Notes: generated by a model not told the origin, from the sequence alone. A stretch of DNA of 64,000 nt from Pseudomonas azotoformans (GCF_001579805.1 NZ_CP014546.1:4030001-4094000), one strand, 5' to 3'; positions 44,049-53,047 are shown, numbered from the stretch's first letter. A program made the numbers and translations.

Positions 44049-45074
44049 TCAGGCCTCCGGAACACCTTTCTCCCAGGCCGACCAGTTCTTGAGGATCGCC
44101 TGTACCAGCGGGTTGCCCGTGCGGTACAGGTTCTCCAGCGCCGGCACAAAACCGCCCTGATCCGCGTACTTCAGCAGGTTGTCCACTTCGCTGTAGCCAG
44201 GGTACGGGCGGTCGAAGTCGGAACCGGCACGTACCACCGCCAGGCGCTGGATATCCACCAGGCCTTCGCGGCTGGCTCGCAGCAGGGCTTCGTAGGTGGA
44301 GTTGTCTTCCTGTTGGGTGGTGCAGTATTCGCCTTTGTTGTCGGTCAACAGCTTGGTCCAGACTTCGGCGCGTTCGCTCAGGCGTGTACCGGAAAACCAG
44401 GTGTTGCCCGCCAGGGTGTCGCAGCGGGTGACTTGCGGCGGCTGGTTGGCCGGGGCGGCGGGGTAGTGTTTGCGCCAGGCGGCGGACTCCTTGCTTTCCG
44501 TCAGCTCCACTTTTTGTGACAAGGCAAACGCCTTGGCCTGCAACTTGGGGTTCAGCTCAAACACTTCGGTCTTGTAGTCCAACGGTGGTTTCTCGTTGGG
44601 GCCTTTGGTGTTGATGCCGATATAACCCGTCGGCCAATCCTTGGGCGCGTCCCGCGAATCCAACTCCCACTGGGTGCCGAATTCCACCAGGTAATGCGCC
44701 CAGGCGGCGGTGCCGATGGTGCCGTGCTTGGGGCTGATGCCAGCGATTCCGGCGATCAGGAAGTAGCTCTGGCGCAGGTCGAATTTGGGCGACAAGGCCA
44801 AGGCCAGGGTGGACGCGGCGGCGTTGGTCTGGCCCATACCGGTGACCAGCAGACACACGTCCTGGGTGTTGCAGCGGATCACCGGGTATTCGGCCGACAG
44901 CCCTGGCACGCGGACTTCCTGCTTGAGTTCCAGGCGATCGATCCAGGTTTGCGCCTCAGGGGCGAACATGGTGATCAGCATCACCTTGGGTTTGATCGGT
45001 GCGGTATCGGCCAGCACCACGTGGGGCAGCAGCGCCAGGCCGACCGCCATTGATAGACGTGTAAACGCGTTCAT
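44049..45074 (-). CDS. Purine nucleoside permease (NUP family), exported
   Basis: Protein of 341 residues with a signal peptide (RLSMAVGLALLPHVVLADT). The mature part matches NUP proteins, which are nucleoside-binding or phosphorylase-like proteins implicated in purine nucleoside uptake: VMLITMFAPEAQTWIDRL, LLVTGMGQTNAAASTLAL, YFLIAGIAGISPKHGTIGTAAWA and VVRAGSDFDRPYPG. It follows tsx by 14 bp, so outer-membrane entry and periplasmic handling of nucleosides are in one operon. Confidence 0.92.
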   Translation of the reverse strand: MNAFTRLSMAVGLALLPHVVLADTAPIKPKVMLITMFAPEAQTWIDRLELKQEVRVPGLSAEYPVIRCNTQDVCLLVTGMGQTNAAASTLALALSPKFDLRQSYFLIAGIAGISPKHGTIGTAAWAHYLVEFGTQWELDSRDAPKDWPTGYIGINTKGPNEKPPLDYKTEVFELNPKLQAKAFALSQKVELTESKESAAWRKHYPAAPANQPPQVTRCDTLAGNTWFSGTRLSERAEVWTKLLTDNKGEYCTTQQEDNSTYEALLRASREGLVDIQRLAVVRAGSDFDRPYPGYSEVDNLLKYADQGGFVPALENLYRTGNPLVQAILKNWSAWEKGVPEA

Positions 45075-45088
45075 CTAAAGCTCCTTGA

Positions 45089-46036
45089 TCAGAATTGGTA
45101 GCCCACGCCGGCGTAGTAACCCCAGCCATCGGAACGGGCGCGGAAGTTGCCTTCGCCGAAATTCAACTCACTGCCGTCTTCCCAGTTGCCGCCGTTATGG
45201 AAGTAACGGCCGACCAGGGTGAAACGCAGGTGGGTGAACGAGTACAGCAGCACATTGGTAGCGACCAGCGAGTTGGCGGTGCGCGCCGGGTTGTCCTTGT
45301 GCAGGTCGGAGCCGAAATCGTAGTTGGTGAAGCCGATGTAGGTCAGCGAAGCACCGTTATCGAACTTGCCGATGGGCACGATGTACTTCATCTGCGCGCG
45401 GTAGCCGTCCCATGAGTATTCATTGCTGGCGCCGTAGTTTTCCCACTGGTAACGCCCATAGAAGTTGGCCGACAGGTTCACCCGCGAATGGGTGTCGATG
45501 TCTGTGCCGAGGCCGCTGTACAGGGTGTTGGCGCGGTTTTCCTTGCGGCTGCCATGGTCGTAGATCCAGTCGAACGCCACGTACCACTCCTTGAACGGCC
45601 CGATGGCCAGGCTACGGCCCGCCAGGTAGTCGATGGAGATACGCGGCTCGTGCTCCATGAACACCGGGGAGCCATGGTCCCACACGCCTTTGTCATTACT
45701 GTTACCGATGGTGAGGATCTTCGGCACGTCGATGTAGCCGTACAGCTCAAAAGGCCCCTTACGGCCGAAGTACTCGTATTCCAGGTAGACATCATCCTGT
45801 GGCTTGGGGCCGAAGCTGATGTCTTTGCTGCCGATCAATGTCAGGTCCTGGTTGAACCAGTCCGACAGGTACACGCCTTTTTTCGCCGGGCTGGCTTCAG
45901 GGCTGAGGGTTTCGCCCTGTGCTGAGTCATCCACGGGTTTTTCCTGCGCCAAAATGGAGGCGCTGAGTACTCCCGTAACGGCGGCCAGTAGCAAGGAAAC
46001 ACCAAAGGAGGCAGGACGCCTTGAGGTGGGGTGCAT
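45089..46036 (-). CDS. tsx: Nucleoside-specific outer-membrane channel (Tsx/OmpK family)
   Basis: Protein of 315 residues with a signal peptide (VSLLLAAVTGVLSASILAQ). Typical Tsx features are SDWFNQDLTLIGSKDISFG at the mature N terminus, DVYLEYEYFGRKGPFELYGY and the C-terminal aromatic GYYAGVGYQF. It forms a 12-strand channel for nucleosides. It is first in a two-gene operon with the NUP gene. A PurR-like palindrome lies 75 bp upstream. Confidence 0.92.
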   Translation of the reverse strand: MHPTSRRPASFGVSLLLAAVTGVLSASILAQEKPVDDSAQGETLSPEASPAKKGVYLSDWFNQDLTLIGSKDISFGPKPQDDVYLEYEYFGRKGPFELYGYIDVPKILTIGNSNDKGVWDHGSPVFMEHEPRISIDYLAGRSLAIGPFKEWYVAFDWIYDHGSRKENRANTLYSGLGTDIDTHSRVNLSANFYGRYQWENYGASNEYSWDGYRAQMKYIVPIGKFDNGASLTYIGFTNYDFGSDLHKDNPARTANSLVATNVLLYSFTHLRFTLVGRYFHNGGNWEDGSELNFGEGNFRARSDGWGYYAGVGYQF

Positions 46037-46110
46037 TGAAAATCCCTATTCGTACGCGGTTTGAACCCGATTCTTCGGGTAAGGGTGAACTTGGCTGGCA
46101 AGTTCGTACC

Positions 46111-46122
46111 GCAAACGTTTGC
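46111..46122. promoter_or_regulatory. PurR/LacI-type palindromic operator upstream of tsx
   Basis: GCAAACGTTTGC is a perfect 12-bp palindrome with the central CpG typical of LacI/PurR-family operators; it matches the core of the E. coli PurR consensus. It lies 75 bp upstream of the tsx start, in the right position for control of nucleoside uptake. No LacI-family gene is in the window, so the regulator must be encoded elsewhere. Confidence 0.6.
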
Positions 46123-46191
46123 ACATGCTGTACCAAGTTTGCTCAATCGTTTGATCAAATTGAAAAAAGCGGGATTTAGTCGACCTTTTGG

Positions 46192-47130
46192 TCAGAATTG
46201 ACTGGGTGTCATTTTTTCAATGTGCTTGAACAGGTGCATCGCGGTTTCACGTCGATAGTCGCTTGGCGTCTGGTGCATTTCGATACGGAAGTGTCGATTG
46301 AAGTTCGACAGATTGGCGTAGCCCACTTCAAAGCAGATGTCCGCCACCGACATGTCGCTTTGCAACAGCAGTCGGCAGGCGCGTTGCACACGGAACTTGC
46401 GCATCAGGTCGATAAAGCCGTGGCCGGTGTTGCGCTTGAAGAAGCGTGAGAAGCCCGGCTCGCTCATCTCCAGTTGTTGCGCAATCACCGACAAGCGCAC
46501 ATCGCCGGTCAGCTCGCGCATCAGATAATCGAACGCCTTGTTGATGCGTTCGGCGCTGCGTGCATCCAACGTCGGCGCATAACACGGGCTGGCGAGGGCC
46601 TTGACCTGTTGCGTCGGGGCGTTCTTCAGGGTGTCGAGCAATTGCAGGAACAGGATCAGGCGTTGCAGGCCGTGGGCGCTGCCGATGGCTTCCATCAAGC
46701 GCGCAGCCTGCAACGCGGCGTCGCCGGTGAATTCCAGTCCGCGCCGGGCATGCTCGAACAGCGGTTGCAGGTCACCGAGTTCCGGCAGGGTCTTGCGCAG
46801 GGTGAGGAGGGCGGCGCCGTCGAATTGCAACACCACGTCGCGACCGCTCAGGTGTTCGCCGGGGGCGAGTTCACCGATCCAGTCGTGGGGCAGGTCGGGG
46901 CCGATCAGGGCCACATGCCCGGCACTGAACGCACCGATGTAGTCGCCCGCCACCAGTTTGCCGCTGCCTTGGCGGATCAGGTGGATTTCAAATTCGGGAT
47001 GGTGGTTCCAGCGCGCCAGGTCGTAGGGGTAGTCATGTTCGAACCAGCGGAAGCAATGGTCCGGCTCGGGCAGGATCACTTCGAGTTCGGCGGGGCGGTG
47101 CTCGAACAGCTTGGCGCGGCTGATGGGCAT
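46192..47130 (-). CDS. AraC-family regulator (MtlR-like)
   Basis: Protein of 312 residues with a cupin-like sensor domain (NHHPEFEIHLIRQGSGKLVAGDY, VALIGPDLPHDWIGEL) and a C-terminal double HTH (LSVIAQQLEMSEPGFSRFFKR, SVADICFEVGYANLSNFNRHFR). It is divergent from a polyol-binding-protein gene, the position held by the mannitol operon regulator MtlR in P. fluorescens. The match to MtlR is by memory and context. Confidence 0.87.
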   Translation of the reverse strand: MPISRAKLFEHRPAELEVILPEPDHCFRWFEHDYPYDLARWNHHPEFEIHLIRQGSGKLVAGDYIGAFSAGHVALIGPDLPHDWIGELAPGEHLSGRDVVLQFDGAALLTLRKTLPELGDLQPLFEHARRGLEFTGDAALQAARLMEAIGSAHGLQRLILFLQLLDTLKNAPTQQVKALASPCYAPTLDARSAERINKAFDYLMRELTGDVRLSVIAQQLEMSEPGFSRFFKRNTGHGFIDLMRKFRVQRACRLLLQSDMSVADICFEVGYANLSNFNRHFRIEMHQTPSDYRRETAMHLFKHIEKMTPSQF

Positions 47131-47215
47131 GGTGGGATTCTTATGATGCTTGGAATCGCTTCAAAATACGCGCCTCAGTCATGGGCGCGCTACTCCTGGT
47201 TTCGCCAGGTACTGA

Positions 47216-47251
47216 TACTTTTTTAACTTTCACGCTCCGGTTAAAAAAGTA
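47216..47251. promoter_or_regulatory. Inverted repeat in the polyol divergent region
   Basis: TACTTTTTTAAC (47216-47227) is perfectly inverted as GTTAAAAAAGTA (47240-47251), with a 12-bp GC-rich centre. The outer bases extend the symmetry imperfectly (GGTACTGA / ACCAGT). It lies 85 bp upstream of one gene and 90 bp before the other in a 210-bp spacer. It may be the AraC regulator site or a promoter-proximal hairpin. Confidence 0.5.
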
Positions 47252-47340
47252 CCAGTCGCCCATCCTCCAGGCGTTTGTGGGGGCTTGGCCAAGCTGCTGT
47301 AATCGGCCCTCAACAACAAAAACAACAGGTAGAAACCGCT

Positions 47341-48651
47341 ATGTCCAAGCTCCCGCAAGCGTTGTTCCTGCTTTCCGGCCTGGCGCTGGCCATGCCTAGC
47401 CACGCCGCCGACACCGTGACCATCGCCACGGTCAACAACAGCGACATGATCCGCATGCAGCGCCTGTCCAAGGTGTTCGAAGCGCAGCATCCGGACATCA
47501 AGCTCAACTGGGTGGTGCTGGAAGAAAACGTGCTGCGCCAGCGCCTCACCACCGACATCGCTACCCAGGGCGGGCAGTTCGACGTGCTGACCATCGGCAC
47601 GTACGAAACCCCACTCTGGGGCGCCAAGCACTGGCTGGAACCCTTGACCCAGCTGCCGGCCGATTATGACGCCGACGATATCTTCCCCTCGGTGCGCCAG
47701 GGCCTGTCGGTCAACAACACCCTGTACGCCTTGCCGTTCTACGGCGAAAGCACCGTCACCTACTACCGCACCGACTTGTTCAAGCAGGCCGGGTTGAGCA
47801 TGCCCGCGCATCCTACCTGGACCCAACTCGGCGAGTTCGCCGCCAAGCTCACCGCCAAGGACAAGGGCCAATATGGCATGTGCCTGCGCGGCAAGGCCGG
47901 CTGGGGCGAGAACATCGCCTTGCTGAGCACCATGGCCAATGCCTTTGGCGCGCGCTGGTTCGACGAGCAGTGGAAACCCGAGCTGACCAGTCCCGAGTGG
48001 ACGGCGGCCGCCAACTTCTACGTCAACACCCTCAAGCAATACGGCCCGCCGGGCGTGTCCAGCAATGGTTTCAACGAAACCCTGGCGCTGTTCAACAGCG
48101 GCAAGTGCGCGATCTGGGTGGATGCCAGCGTCGCCGGCTCCTTCACCACCGACAAGAGCCAGAGCAAGGTCGCCGACAGCGTCGGTTTCGCTGCCGCGCC
48201 TACCGAAGTCACCGATAAAGGTTCTTCGTGGCTGTATGCCTGGTCCCTGGCAATTCCGGCCACGTCCAAGCACAAGGACGCTGCCAAGGCCTTCATCAGT
48301 TGGGCGACTTCCAAGGAGTACATCCAGTTGGTCGCTGATAAAGAAGGCATCACCAACGTACCGCCGGGCACCCGACAATCCACCTACAGCGAGGCGTACT
48401 TGAAGGCCGCACCGTTTGCCCAGGTAACCCTGGAAATGATGAAGCACGCCGACCCCGCGCACCCTTCGGCCAAGCCGGTGCCTTACGTGGGCATTCAGTA
48501 CGTGACCATTCCCGAGTTCCAGGCCATCGGCACCTCGGTCGGCAAGCTGTTCTCTGCGGCGCTGACCGGTGGCATGTCGGTTGACCAGGCCTTGCTGGAA
48601 GCCCAGTCCACCACCGAGCGCGAAATGAAACGCGCCGGCTACCCGAAATAA
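47341..48651 (+). CDS. Sugar/polyol ABC transporter substrate-binding protein
   Basis: Protein of 436 residues from the ATG at 47341 with signal peptide (LFLLSGLALAMPSHAAD). Family 1 extracellular solute-binding protein, like MtlE/SmoE: MQRLSKVFEAQHPDIKLNWV, DVLTIGTYETPLWGAKHWL, FYGESTVTYYRTDLFKQAGL, KAFISWATSKEYIQLV. The gene immediately after it is a dehydrogenase; the usual permease (mtlF, mtlG) and ATPase (mtlK) genes are not present. It must therefore either work with a transporter encoded elsewhere or mark a deletion. Confidence 0.9.
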   Translation: MSKLPQALFLLSGLALAMPSHAADTVTIATVNNSDMIRMQRLSKVFEAQHPDIKLNWVVLEENVLRQRLTTDIATQGGQFDVLTIGTYETPLWGAKHWLEPLTQLPADYDADDIFPSVRQGLSVNNTLYALPFYGESTVTYYRTDLFKQAGLSMPAHPTWTQLGEFAAKLTAKDKGQYGMCLRGKAGWGENIALLSTMANAFGARWFDEQWKPELTSPEWTAAANFYVNTLKQYGPPGVSSNGFNETLALFNSGKCAIWVDASVAGSFTTDKSQSKVADSVGFAAAPTEVTDKGSSWLYAWSLAIPATSKHKDAAKAFISWATSKEYIQLVADKEGITNVPPGTRQSTYSEAYLKAAPFAQVTLEMMKHADPAHPSAKPVPYVGIQYVTIPEFQAIGTSVGKLFSAALTGGMSVDQALLEAQSTTEREMKRAGYPK

Positions 48652-48669
48652 CTTCAACAGGACTTTTTC

Positions 48670-49443
48670 ATGAAACGACTCGAAGGCAAGAGCGCACTGA
48701 TCACCGGTTCGGCGCGTGGCATCGGCCGCGCCTTTGCCCAGGCCTACATCGCCGAAGGCGCCACGGTGGCCATCGCCGACATCAACCTGCAACAGGCCCA
48801 GGCCACCGCTGCTGAGCTGGGCCCACAGGCCTATGCCGTCGCCATGGATGTTACCGACCAGGCGTCCATCGACAGCGCGATTGCCACAGTGGTCGGCCGC
48901 GCCGGCAAACTGGATATTCTCATCAACAACGCTGCATTGTTCGACTTGGCGCCCATTGTCGACATCACGCGCGACAGCTACGAACGGCTGTTCTCGATCA
49001 ACGTCGCCGGCACGCTGTTCACCTTGCAGGCCGCCGCGCGGCAGATGATCAGCCAGGGCCATGGCGGCAAGATCATCAATATGGCCAGCCAGGCCGGACG
49101 CCGTGGCGAGCCGTTGGTGGCGATCTACTGCGCGACCAAGGCGGCGGTGATCAGCCTGACGCAATCGGCGGGGTTGAACCTGATCAAGCAGGGGATCAAC
49201 GTCAATGCCATTGCTCCGGGCGTGGTGGATGGCGAGCATTGGGATGGTGTGGATACGTTGTTTGCCAAGCATGAAGGATTGGCACCGGGCGAGAAGAAAA
49301 AGCGGGTAGGGGACGAGGTGCCGTTTGGGCGGATGGGCACGGCGGAGGATTTGACCGGCATGGCGGTTTTCCTGGCCTCGAAGGACTCAGACTACGTGGT
49401 GGCCCAGACCTACAACGTCGACGGCGGTAACTGGATGAACTAG
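48670..49443 (+). CDS. Short-chain dehydrogenase, probable polyol (sorbitol/L-iditol) dehydrogenase
   Basis: Protein of 257 residues of the classical SDR type: cofactor motif TGSARGIGRAFA, NNAALFD, catalytic Ser in MASQAGRRGE, YxxxK as YCATKAAVIS, and C-terminal YNVDGGNWMN. Sequence and context match SmoS/sorbitol dehydrogenase (NAD-dependent oxidation of D-sorbitol to fructose). It starts 18 bp after the solute-binding-protein gene, so the two are co-transcribed under the AraC regulator. Confidence 0.88.
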   Translation: MKRLEGKSALITGSARGIGRAFAQAYIAEGATVAIADINLQQAQATAAELGPQAYAVAMDVTDQASIDSAIATVVGRAGKLDILINNAALFDLAPIVDITRDSYERLFSINVAGTLFTLQAAARQMISQGHGGKIINMASQAGRRGEPLVAIYCATKAAVISLTQSAGLNLIKQGINVNAIAPGVVDGEHWDGVDTLFAKHEGLAPGEKKKRVGDEVPFGRMGTAEDLTGMAVFLASKDSDYVVAQTYNVDGGNWMN

Positions 49444-49463
49444 AGCCGTACATCAATCCAAAA

Positions 49464-49491
49464 TGTGGGAGCGGGCTTGCTCGCTCCCACA
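49464..49491. repeat. Single REP palindrome
   Basis: TGTGGGAGC and GCTCCCACA enclose GGGCTTGCTC; this is a stand-alone REP hairpin between the 3' ends of the SDR and NrtR genes. It can also act as a convergent terminator. Confidence 0.85.
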
Positions 49492-49519
49492 GGTGATTTT
49501 CGGTGTTCTTTAAAACGCG

Positions 49520-50212
49520 TTACTCGGCAAAACTGCGGTCGAAGAAGTAGATTTCTCCAGGTTTGAGAACCGTCACCGTCGCCTGGGGCCTGCCGCCTTC
49601 ACCATTCTTCTTGCGCCCGGTCTCGCGCAGAAACCCCGCCTCAGTCAGCTTCAGCAAGCGCTGGCGAATACTGGTCTTCAACACCGGCCGCCCCAGCACC
49701 AGGGAAAAGATCATGGTCGCTTCCGGCGCGCTGAACTCATTGCCCAGGAACATCAGCGGCAAGCTGCTGTACAGCGACTTGGAGAACAAGCGCTCCTGCA
49801 CGGAGGCCACGATGCTGTTGTGATCGAACGGCAGCTTGATGCTGCCATCCGCGACCCCCGCCAGTGAAAACCAGGCCTGATGCTCACCCAGCTCTACCTC
49901 ATCCGCCACGATCGCCAGGTAGTAAGTGGACGACGACCAACAGCGCGGATCACGAAACGCATCCCCCACCGTGCCCACTTGCTCGCTCCACGCCAGCGCC
50001 AGGCCCACCTTGTCACTCGCCCGCAAGCGCTCCACCGCATCCTTGAGGCTCAGATCTTGCACGCCGCCATTCACCACCACGCCCGGCAGCGCCCAATGCC
50101 CGGTGAAGGGCTCGGCGTCGCGTTTGTTCAGCAGCAATTTCAGCTCCCCTGAGGCGCGGCAATAAAACACTACGCACAGGTCGACGGTGTGGAGGTAGGG
50201 GCTCAGGGGCAT
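49520..50212 (-). CDS. nrtR: NrtR, Nudix-related repressor of NAD metabolism
   Basis: Protein of 230 residues: an N-terminal Nudix-like domain (CVVFYCRASGELKLLLNKR, TGHWALPGVVVNGGVQDLSLKDAVERL) and a C-terminal winged helix (LVLGRPVLKTSIRQRLLKLTEAGFL). The Nudix box lacks the REUxEE catalytic glutamates, so it is a sensor rather than a hydrolase. In the known NrtR family ADP-ribose releases the repressor from NAD-salvage promoters. It is divergent from pncA-pncB-nadE, with a palindrome in between. Confidence 0.92.
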   Translation of the reverse strand: MPLSPYLHTVDLCVVFYCRASGELKLLLNKRDAEPFTGHWALPGVVVNGGVQDLSLKDAVERLRASDKVGLALAWSEQVGTVGDAFRDPRCWSSSTYYLAIVADEVELGEHQAWFSLAGVADGSIKLPFDHNSIVASVQERLFSKSLYSSLPLMFLGNEFSAPEATMIFSLVLGRPVLKTSIRQRLLKLTEAGFLRETGRKKNGEGGRPQATVTVLKPGEIYFFDRSFAE

Positions 50213-50312
50213 GTGGACGTCCTTCTAGACAGGGATGACGCACAGTCTAACCAATCGAGCAGATATGTCATGTACTTGCTCCAGGATAGATAACCAAATG
50301 TTTCTTGCAATG

Positions 50313-50333
50313 AAAGTACATGACGTGTACTTT
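50313..50333. promoter_or_regulatory. NrtR operator candidate upstream of pncA
   Basis: AAAGTACA and TGTACTTT are an exact 8-bp inverted repeat around TGACG (50313-50333), 27 bp before the pncA start. A further TGTACTT half-site (50271-50277) lies 59 bp before the nrtR start. The shared half-site suggests that NrtR binds both and controls both directions. Confidence 0.65.
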
Positions 50334-50359
50334 TGTTTCCAGGCCACAGGAGAACCATC

Positions 50360-51007
50360 ATGACCCTCTCGATATCCGCCATTGCTTCATTCGACGTCGA
50401 CGCCCAGAAGAGCTTCACGCCGCTGTGCCCCAGTGAGTTGCCTGTGGCCGGTGGCGACCAGATCGGGGCCGAGCTCAACTACATGGCGAGCCTGGCCGGC
50501 CATCGCGTCGGCAGCAAGGACGCCCACACCCCGCACGCGCCCTGGGTGGTGTCGCAGCACAGCGAGATGCTGCAACCCACCGGCCTGGCCCACGCCGATG
50601 TGACCTGGGTGAGCCATTGCGTGCCGGGCACCGAGGGCTTCACCTTGCTGGACGAATTGCCCACGCCTTATGACTACGACTACTTCATCTGGAAAGGCGT
50701 GGAACCCGACCTACACCCCTACGGCGCCTGCTATCACGACCTGCACGACAAGCTGTCTACCGGCGTGATCGAGTACTTGAAGGCCCAGGGCGTGAGCCGC
50801 GTAATCGTCGGCGGCCTGGCGCTGGACTACTGCGTCAAGACCACCGCGTTGCAATTGCTCAAGGCTGGCCTGGAAGTGGTTTTGCACTTGCCGGCGTGCC
50901 GGGCCATTACGCAGGAGGGCGGCGTACAGGCGGTCAATGAGTTGCTCAAGGCCGGTGCTGTCATCAGCAGCACCCGCGAAGAACTGGCCGCGATGGCCGC
51001 GCGTTAA
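50360..51007 (+). CDS. pncA: Nicotinamidase PncA
   Basis: Protein of 215 residues from the ATG at 50360, seven bases after AGGAG. Isochorismatase-fold hydrolase that converts nicotinamide to nicotinate. Catalytic Asp in SFDVDAQKSFTPL, Lys in YFIWKGVEPDLHPYG, and Cys in GLALDYCVKTTALQLL are all present; metal site DAHTPHAPW matches. First gene of the NAD salvage operon, 12 bp before pncB. Confidence 0.95.
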   Translation: MTLSISAIASFDVDAQKSFTPLCPSELPVAGGDQIGAELNYMASLAGHRVGSKDAHTPHAPWVVSQHSEMLQPTGLAHADVTWVSHCVPGTEGFTLLDELPTPYDYDYFIWKGVEPDLHPYGACYHDLHDKLSTGVIEYLKAQGVSRVIVGGLALDYCVKTTALQLLKAGLEVVLHLPACRAITQEGGVQAVNELLKAGAVISSTREELAAMAAR

Positions 51008-51018
51008 GGAGACACACC

Positions 51019-52236
51019 ATGGAAAGTGCCTACGACTACGAAACGCCCGTTATCCGGGGTTTGCTCGACACCGACTACTACACCTTCACCATGATGCAGG
51101 CCGTGTTGCACCAGTACCCCAATGTCGATGTGGAGTACAACTTCATTGTGCGGTCCAAGGAAAAGCTCGGTCATCTGATTCCTGAAATCCGTGCCGAGTT
51201 GGAGCAACTCGCCAGCCTGCGTATGCGCGAAGGTGAGCTGCGCTTTCTGTTCAACCCCCGCTTTCGCGAATACCTCACCCCGGACTACGAGCGCTTCCTC
51301 GGCTTGTTCCGCTTCAACCTGCGCTATATCCACGTCAGCGAAGTCGACGGCCAACTGAACATCCGCGTGGTCGGTCCTATGCTGCACTGCATCATGTTCG
51401 AACAACCGGTCCTGGCGCTGGTCAGCGAGCTGCGCAACCGCGACAAATACCCCGACGTGACCTTGGAAGACGTCACCCGCAAGCTCTACCAGAAGTTCGA
51501 CTGGCTACAGAAAAATCTCAGCCGCGAAGAACTCGCCGACCTGCGAGTGTCTGACTTTTCCACCCGGCGCCGCCTGTCGTTCAAGGCCCAGCGCGAAGTG
51601 GTCGACATCATGCGCCGCGACTTTCCCGGACAGTTCGTCGGCACCAGCAATGCGCACCTGGCCTACGAATTCGACCTGCCGCTGATCGGCACCATGGCGC
51701 ACCAATGGCTGATGGTGCACCAGCAACTGGGCCGCCTGCGCGAAAGCCAGAACGCCGCCCTGGAAAACTGGGTGCGCGAATACCGTGGCCGTCTCGGCAT
51801 CGCCCTGACTGACTGCATCAGCACCGATTTTTTCCTCAAGGACTTCGACCTTTACTTCGCCAAGCTGTATGACGGCCTGCGCCAGGACTCCGGCGACCCC
51901 ATCGCTTGGGCCGACAAAGTCCTGGACCGCTACCAGCAACTGGGCATCGACCCGATGACCAAGGACCTGATGTTCTCCGACGGCCTGAATTTCGAAAAAT
52001 GCCTGCCGATCCTGCGGCACGTGCGCGGCAAGGCCAAGTTCGGCTTCGGCATGGGCACCAGCCTGGCCTGCGATGTGGAGGGCGTCGAGCCGCTGAGCAT
52101 CGTGATGAAACTGGTGCGGGTGCACGGCGAACCGGTGGTGAAATTCTCGGATGATCCGATCAAGAACGTCTGCGAAGACGCCTCGTTTTTGCAGTACGCA
52201 GCACAAGTGTTCAATGTCGGCAGCGTGGAGGTGTGA
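51019..52236 (+). CDS. pncB: Nicotinate phosphoribosyltransferase PncB
   Basis: Protein of 405 residues that makes nicotinate mononucleotide from nicotinate and PRPP with ATP. N-terminal VIRGLLDTDYYTFTMMQAVL, then the DFSTRRRLSFKAQ active-site loop, GTSNAHLAYEFDLPLIGTMAH, and LRQDSGDPIAWADKVL are all typical. Usual length. It follows pncA by 11 bp and precedes nadE by 1 bp. Confidence 0.96.
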   Translation: MESAYDYETPVIRGLLDTDYYTFTMMQAVLHQYPNVDVEYNFIVRSKEKLGHLIPEIRAELEQLASLRMREGELRFLFNPRFREYLTPDYERFLGLFRFNLRYIHVSEVDGQLNIRVVGPMLHCIMFEQPVLALVSELRNRDKYPDVTLEDVTRKLYQKFDWLQKNLSREELADLRVSDFSTRRRLSFKAQREVVDIMRRDFPGQFVGTSNAHLAYEFDLPLIGTMAHQWLMVHQQLGRLRESQNAALENWVREYRGRLGIALTDCISTDFFLKDFDLYFAKLYDGLRQDSGDPIAWADKVLDRYQQLGIDPMTKDLMFSDGLNFEKCLPILRHVRGKAKFGFGMGTSLACDVEGVEPLSIVMKLVRVHGEPVVKFSDDPIKNVCEDASFLQYAAQVFNVGSVEV

Positions 52237-52237
52237 C

Positions 52238-53047
52238 ATGCAAGCACGTATCGCACAGGAACTGAACATCAATCGGCAACTGGTCAAAGGCGGCGAAGCC
52301 AAAGAGATCCAGCGGCGCATCGACTTCATCAAGACCACCTTGCGCGGCTCCGGCGGCAAGGCGTTGGTACTGGGCATCAGCGGGGGTGTTGACTCACTCA
52401 CCGCCGGCCGTCTGTGCCAGTTGGCCGTGGAGCAACTGCGCGGCGAAGACTACGCCGCACGCTTCATCGCCATGCGCCTGCCCTACAAAACCCAGGCCGA
52501 CGAACGCGACGCCCAGGCCTCCCTGGACTTCATCACCCCGGACCAGATCGACACCCTCAACATCGCCGCCAGCGTCGACGGCCTCATGGCCAGCCTGACC
52601 GCCACCGAAGCCAGCGCCGCCCATGTCGATTTCATCAAGGGCAACGTCAAGGCGCGCACACGGATGATCGCCCAGTACGCGGTGGCCAACCTGCACAACG
52701 GCCTGGTGGTCGGCGCTGACCACGGCGCTGAAGCGTTGATGGGGTTTTTCACCAAGTTCGGTGACGGCGCCTGCGACCTGGCGCCACTGTCGGGCCTGAC
52801 CAAAACCCAGGTGCGCTTGCTCGCCACGGCCCTTGGCGCCCCGAACAACCTGGTGCACAAACACCCGACTGCGGACCTGGAAGAGCTTGTGCCGGGCAAG
52901 CTGGATGAACAGGCCTACGGCTGCACTTACGCAGAGATCGACGCGTACCTGATGGGCGAGCCGGTGAGTGAGCGGGTGAGGGCGATTGTCGAGGGCGCGT
53001 ACGGCAAGACAGCGCACAAGCGTGCGCTGCCTATCATTCCGGTTTGA
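52238..53047 (+). CDS. nadE: NH3-dependent NAD+ synthetase NadE
   Basis: Protein of 269 residues from the ATG at 52238, preceded by GGAGGTG. N-type ATP pyrophosphatase motif GISGGVDSLTAGRL at about residue 47; KGNVKARTRMIAQYAVAN, HGAEALMGFFTKFGDGACDLAP and ELVPGKLDEQAYG are typical. No glutaminase domain, so it uses ammonia. Last gene of the NAD salvage operon. Confidence 0.95.
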   Translation: MQARIAQELNINRQLVKGGEAKEIQRRIDFIKTTLRGSGGKALVLGISGGVDSLTAGRLCQLAVEQLRGEDYAARFIAMRLPYKTQADERDAQASLDFITPDQIDTLNIAASVDGLMASLTATEASAAHVDFIKGNVKARTRMIAQYAVANLHNGLVVGADHGAEALMGFFTKFGDGACDLAPLSGLTKTQVRLLATALGAPNNLVHKHPTADLEELVPGKLDEQAYGCTYAEIDAYLMGEPVSERVRAIVEGAYGKTAHKRALPIIPV

